Shown here piece after piece: positions 60,206 through 64,000 of a stretch of DNA of 64,000 nt; the first letter of the stretch is position 1; each line of letters opens with the position of its first letter. The position numbers were made by a program, and so were the translations under genes. Source of the stretch: Epiperipatus broadwayi (taxonomy: Eukaryota > Onychophora > Udeonychophora > Euonychophora > Peripatidae); the NCBI GenBank assembly GCA_028023455.1, contig JAQFVV010001000.1, positions 1 through 64,000 on the forward strand, read 5' to 3'. The notes beneath the pieces are model-generated. The model did no database searches. It worked only from the letters and a program-made list of their open reading frames with translations, and was not told the DNA's origin.

Positions 60206-60770
60206 ATGTTTAATAATAATAATTTTGTTCAACTTTTAGATTATGACATAGATTATCTCCAGCCTTTAAACAGAGTTTATAATTACAATAAGAATGGCAG
60301 TCCTTATTATATGCCAATACTATTACCCAATTCTATGGAGAATTATATATATCTATACCCTGATGAGGAAGTAAAGGTAGATAAAGGTATTTGACTGTGA
60401 CAGAAATTATGATTCAAATTCTAAAGGAAAGAATATGAGATTTATTTTCACATTCGCAAATCCATTCATGAAAAGCAAGATACATGTTTAGGGCATCTTT
60501 AATATTTAATAGGAAACTTAATTATAAATGAATATGAAATTGTTTGACTTTAATACAATTAATTCATCATGATTTACAAGCATTAGAGCAGGCTTTACTG
60601 AAACTGAAAAGTAAACAATACTGACATCTTATGAGCTATAAAAAAATGAATATGAAAAATAATGGCTTGCCGGTGATTAAAGAAGAAGGGCAGCTTGTGT
60701 TTTACAAGTCTTTCATGCCCTATGAAGGAGATGAGAAACATAAGGAAAACCAGGCCGGGTCATAGCCACG
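60206..60770 (+). pseudogene. unrecognised decayed reading frame
   Basis: Begins with an open 62-codon frame (60206-60394): LLDYDIDYLQPLNRVYNYNK, then GSPYYMPILLPNSMENYIYL and YPDEEVKVDKG. After it, with stops and frame changes, coding-like patches continue, such as HHDLQALEQALLKLKSK and NNGLPVIKEEGQLVFYKSFM, to about 60770. The balanced composition in so AT-rich a region argues that it once coded for protein. It lies about 340 bases after a possible LTR start, the place of gag. I recognise no family. Confidence 0.35.
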
Positions 60771-63110
60771 AACCTTTGGTGTTTCAATTATAATATGAGC
60801 AAGTGAGAAAGTGCTTTCTTCCTATGGAATTAAAGTAATAATATCACCGAGAACAAGCCTATGAAACAAGAGATGGTTCATATCAGCAACGTTTGGAGAA
60901 ATGATGACTTTGTAATCATCATGGTTGACGAATAAAACCCATTTATATAAAGAATGCTCTACGTGATAACCTGATCAAGTTAAATTAAAGTCAAACATGC
61001 TTTAACTAAAAGTACTAATGCAATTATATAACTATGCCCCAAACATCATGCTCTCCCTGAATACTAATATAAAGTATAATGTTTAAATAAGAATATATTG
61101 ACATTCATTCGTTTATCGACCTTTTTGCGAAACATTTTAACATTATGAATATGTGGAAAATAAATAAAGTAGCCAGAGATTTTTTATTATTAGCCATTAA
61201 TAAAAATAGCAAAAATTGTATAAATTCTTCAACTTGATAATTAATAGAACTGTATTAAATTAGTTCTAATGGGCAAGAATTACTATAAAACATAATATAT
61301 TATTTTAAAAAGGTAAATGTAATGAAGAAAATTATTATCAAGTCAAAGTTTTACTGGCATATAATAAAAATAAATGACATTAATAATCATCTCAAATATA
61401 TAATAAGGTTAAATAAACGAACCATCATCGTAAGAAAAGAAAGTTAACAGATATTAAATTTAAAGACTAGAGATGGATAGAGAATTACTACATAATTTAA
61501 AATAGCATTAATAAAAATACAATTTTACAGTAGATAGCTTAAAAATGTTTTAACTTAAAGTTCAGAACTGACCAGGTTCAAAAGGAAAGATATTACCATT
61601 TCTTCCTCGGCTGGTTCCTGAGTTTTCACAGGGCAGAGTCCAGTTGGATGAAACATAAGCGCGCATTTTGAAAATTATGTGAATAGCATTTTGATTCTTT
61701 TGATTTTGGCAATATGATTGGCATCGAAAAAGTTTAATTTAGCAGCCACATTGAAGATTTTCAGGGGACTTCAGGCCCAGTAATCAGATTGCCGAAATTT
61801 AGTTCCTCAGCATGATGGAGACACTATTGAAATTTCATAATTTAAATAGGTGGCTTCTTCTCTAATCAAATATATATGGCTTCTCTTAATGAGGAATAAT
61901 GGCTGCTTGGAAACTTTTTCTGAGCTATTTATACTGTCCTCTGATGCCTTCAGGCAAGCCCTTCTTTCATTATCAATCTTACAAAAATTTACTAGTTGTT
62001 TTTAGATACGTTCCTTCGATAAGGCTTTCAAACTCATTAACTTGAATTCATTTTCTAATTAAAAAATGAATTTTTAAAATCAGAAAAATGATTTTAATTA
62101 GCGACCATCCTTACATTTTAATTACTTATCTTTTTTCTAATTAATAAAAACTTTACCCATTGTTTTTAGAAAGGGACAATCTTTAAAGCTTATCAAAAGA
62201 ATGTAGCTTTTAATAACTAAAAATTTGAACAAACTATTTAAAGTAAAATCAAACATTCGCGATGCATTGAAACTTTAGAACGAATATGTACATTTAAATA
62301 TTTATAAATATATACGCCCAATCCACACAGTTATAATATGTATACATTCATGAATAATTCTATCATGAATTTATTAACAGAAATGATTAATTTAATTCTC
62401 AAACGAGTTAATTTTAACACACATTTATGTAATAGTTTTTCTTTAAGGAAACTAGCATGGACTGAACGTATAAAGCCCCATTGAATCGGAAATTCAAGGT
62501 TAGTACAAGGGTTTGAAGTGGACTTCAGGTGAGATATCATGAAGCTAGGATCGAACTTAGATCTGACTGCTTCATTTTTTACACTTCAAAAAAAAAACAA
62601 TGAAAAAAAATATTTTTATTTATATTTGATACATCAATATAAGTTTACTTGATTAATTGTTAGACTATAGAAGTAATTAGTAACATACAAATATTGATAT
62701 ATTTTAGCAAGTATACTAGTAATTCTCTATGTTGGATCCATTTGTTTTTTTTTATTTATTTAGGCAACTCACTCTCTGCTGTACTGACAATCATATTTGC
62801 TGACAAATTTATTTATATAGGCTCCAGCCAGCATATGAGATCAATAGGACACGTGAAATAACTCATTGATCACCCAAACCATTTATGATTGACATAATTT
62901 AGGATAGAACAATTTAATTGATGAATATTTATTATTTATTAAAACTGACAACGCGTTTTAAACATAGGAGTTCAATTATTTCATTTCAAATAAGCATGAG
63001 GCTTTCACACAAAAAAAAAATGTCAAAATTAATATTTTACAAGAACTTTTATTTGTTGACATCATTTTTAATCTTGCTAGCATAAGACGTGTAAACCATT
63101 GAAGCATTTT
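60771..63110. other. no gene recognised
   Basis: AT-rich with a GC-richer patch at 61560-61980. In that patch the minus strand has TATAAATAG at 61933-61925, which could be an LTR promoter, but no LTR ends were found around it. The minus-strand frames at 62331-62540 and 62976-63188 have no motifs. Confidence 0.4.
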
Positions 63111-63114
63111 GCCA

Positions 63115-63262
63115 ACTGCATCTGGCTGCTTGGTGTTACACAAAAGGTCTTCACCTACTTTGAGGGTTACTCTAGATATTATTGTCATTTAAGCATATTG
63201 TCACACTACATCGGACCGCTTGACATGCAATTCCCAGTCTGAAGGTCTTCACCTGCTTTGAG
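63115..63262. repeat. degenerate direct repeat, ~95-bp period
   Basis: AAGGTCTTCACCTACTTTGAG at about 63143 recurs as AAGGTCTTCACCTGCTTTGAG at 63242, each preceded by a CATC-GG-CGCTTG-like block. Two units. Confidence 0.6.
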
Positions 63263-63789
63263 GCTACTAATAATAAGGAGCGAACGTTTAAAATACCTGC
63301 TAGCAAACAATACTTTGAAATTAAACTTTTAATGTGATATCGATATTGGTTACTTTTATCTAACTACTGAAATAAACACTAATTAATTTTGACACAGAAA
63401 AATATTTCATCTATTTTACGTCTTGCTTAGATCTACTCTTACAACTTTTCTAACAATAATTTTCTTTTCTTCTTGCTGTCACGAACGCATATTAAACAAA
63501 CGTATATATATACTGAGATACATTTAATTAATTTATATATAAACCATCTTATTACTTTCTTTTTTTAAAAAAAAAAATTATTTTGATTAACGATACAGTT
63601 ACGGTATATAACTAACAAATCTATTGATGAACGAACATTTAAATAATCTTAGAAACTTTGAAGTATAAGACAAAAAATTACAAAATGACATTTTAATTTA
63701 TTGAAATCAGTTCAGTTATACGTTATAAATCGCATAACGTTTTTTCTCAAATATATATAACATTCTACAACATATAATCACTCTCTACT

Positions 63790-63915
63790 GGGTGTAGAAT
63801 TTAATTAATCGAGGCCTCAATAATTTGGGTGGCTAAAACATAAATACTGATTACAGAGTGTGGGGTTTATTAAATCGAAGCCCCAACAATTGCGCGGCCA
63901 AAAACATAACCAAGG
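63790..63915. repeat. 66-bp tandem repeat, two units
   Basis: Units start at 63790 (GGGTGTAGAATTTAATTAAT) and 63856 (GAGTGTGGGGTTTATTAAAT). They share ATCGA.GCC.CAA.AATT and GGC.AAAACATAA. The second ends just where the repeat at 63914 begins. Confidence 0.7.
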
Positions 63916-64000
63916 TACCGGTCAAAAAACGCCAACACAATATAACAAGACCCAACCCAATGTCGGATTCAAACTCAGTCGGTCCAAACTGAATTCAAAC
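63914..64000 (+). repeat. second copy of the 59866 repeat, cut by the window end
   Basis: Matches 59881-59960 closely; begins GGTACCGGTCAAAAAACGCC. It is preceded by the 66-bp tandem units and not by an AT run, unlike the first copy. The window ends inside it. Confidence 0.6.

Overview
This is an AT-rich stretch (very roughly 70-75% A+T by eye) of a nuclear genome, almost certainly from an invertebrate animal. The evidence is the repeat content: tRNA-derived SINE-like pieces, APE-type and Jockey/CR1-like LINEs, Penelope-like elements (one with a GIY-YIG endonuclease), Ty3/Gypsy-like LTR retrotransposons, small inverted-repeat (MITE-like) elements, and long ATT, AT and CA microsatellites. I found no host gene with convincing exons, no intact tRNA or rRNA gene, and nothing prokaryotic. 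The species cannot be fixed from the sequence. No coding frame appears fully intact; the best preserved is an 817-codon Gypsy polyprotein fragment.

Layout. 1-5.7 kb: two SINE-like insertions, then decayed sequence with a faint Gypsy RNase H-like relic. 5.76-10.04 kb: a frameshifted APE-type LINE (+). 12.29-13.55 kb: a 5'-truncated Jockey/CR1-like LINE (+), tail to tail with the next element. 13.55-18.0 kb: two minus-strand copies of a LINE-like family that has an ORF1 with a CCHC knuckle but no reverse transcriptase. The first copy has an inverted 5' part (twin priming) and is followed by a perfect 59-bp-arm hairpin. 18.2-24.5 kb: MITE-like elements, a 275-bp ATT array and plain AT-rich DNA. 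24.5-26.6 kb: a possible 2.1-kb LTR. 27.67-30.07 kb: a decayed Penelope-like element enclosed in inverted terminal repeats. 31.1-39.5 kb: a Gypsy element (protease, RT, RNase H, integrase zinc finger) running to a polypurine tract and a 2.09-kb LTR. That LTR is followed by a Lys-type primer-binding site, so internal-type signals lie on both sides of it.

39.52-45.54 kb holds a minus-strand LTR retrotransposon with both 1.76-kb LTRs, a 4-bp ATAT target duplication, a PBS, a PPT and only a gag-like ORF inside; it is evidently non-autonomous. Its LTRs differ mostly at CpG versus TpG/CpA sites, which points to CpG methylation of this DNA. 45.5-48.2 kb: a possible Penelope terminus with a hammerhead-like motif, then another 2.1-kb unit with LTR-like ends. 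50.65-52.5 kb: a Penelope-like element with RT and GIY-YIG domains. 52.98-56.17 kb: a pair of ~210-bp inverted repeats around decayed coding sequence. 57.7-64 kb: a degenerate tandem repeat, another LTR-like unit, and a repeat at 59.87 kb that recurs at the right edge around an unrecognised decayed reading frame.

The elements do not form a pathway; the window is a graveyard of nested insertions. The most repeated pattern is that ends reading TGTAAC...GTTACA abut (AT)n runs, as though one group of integrases prefers such targets. All identities, boundaries and percentages come from reading by eye and no search was run.
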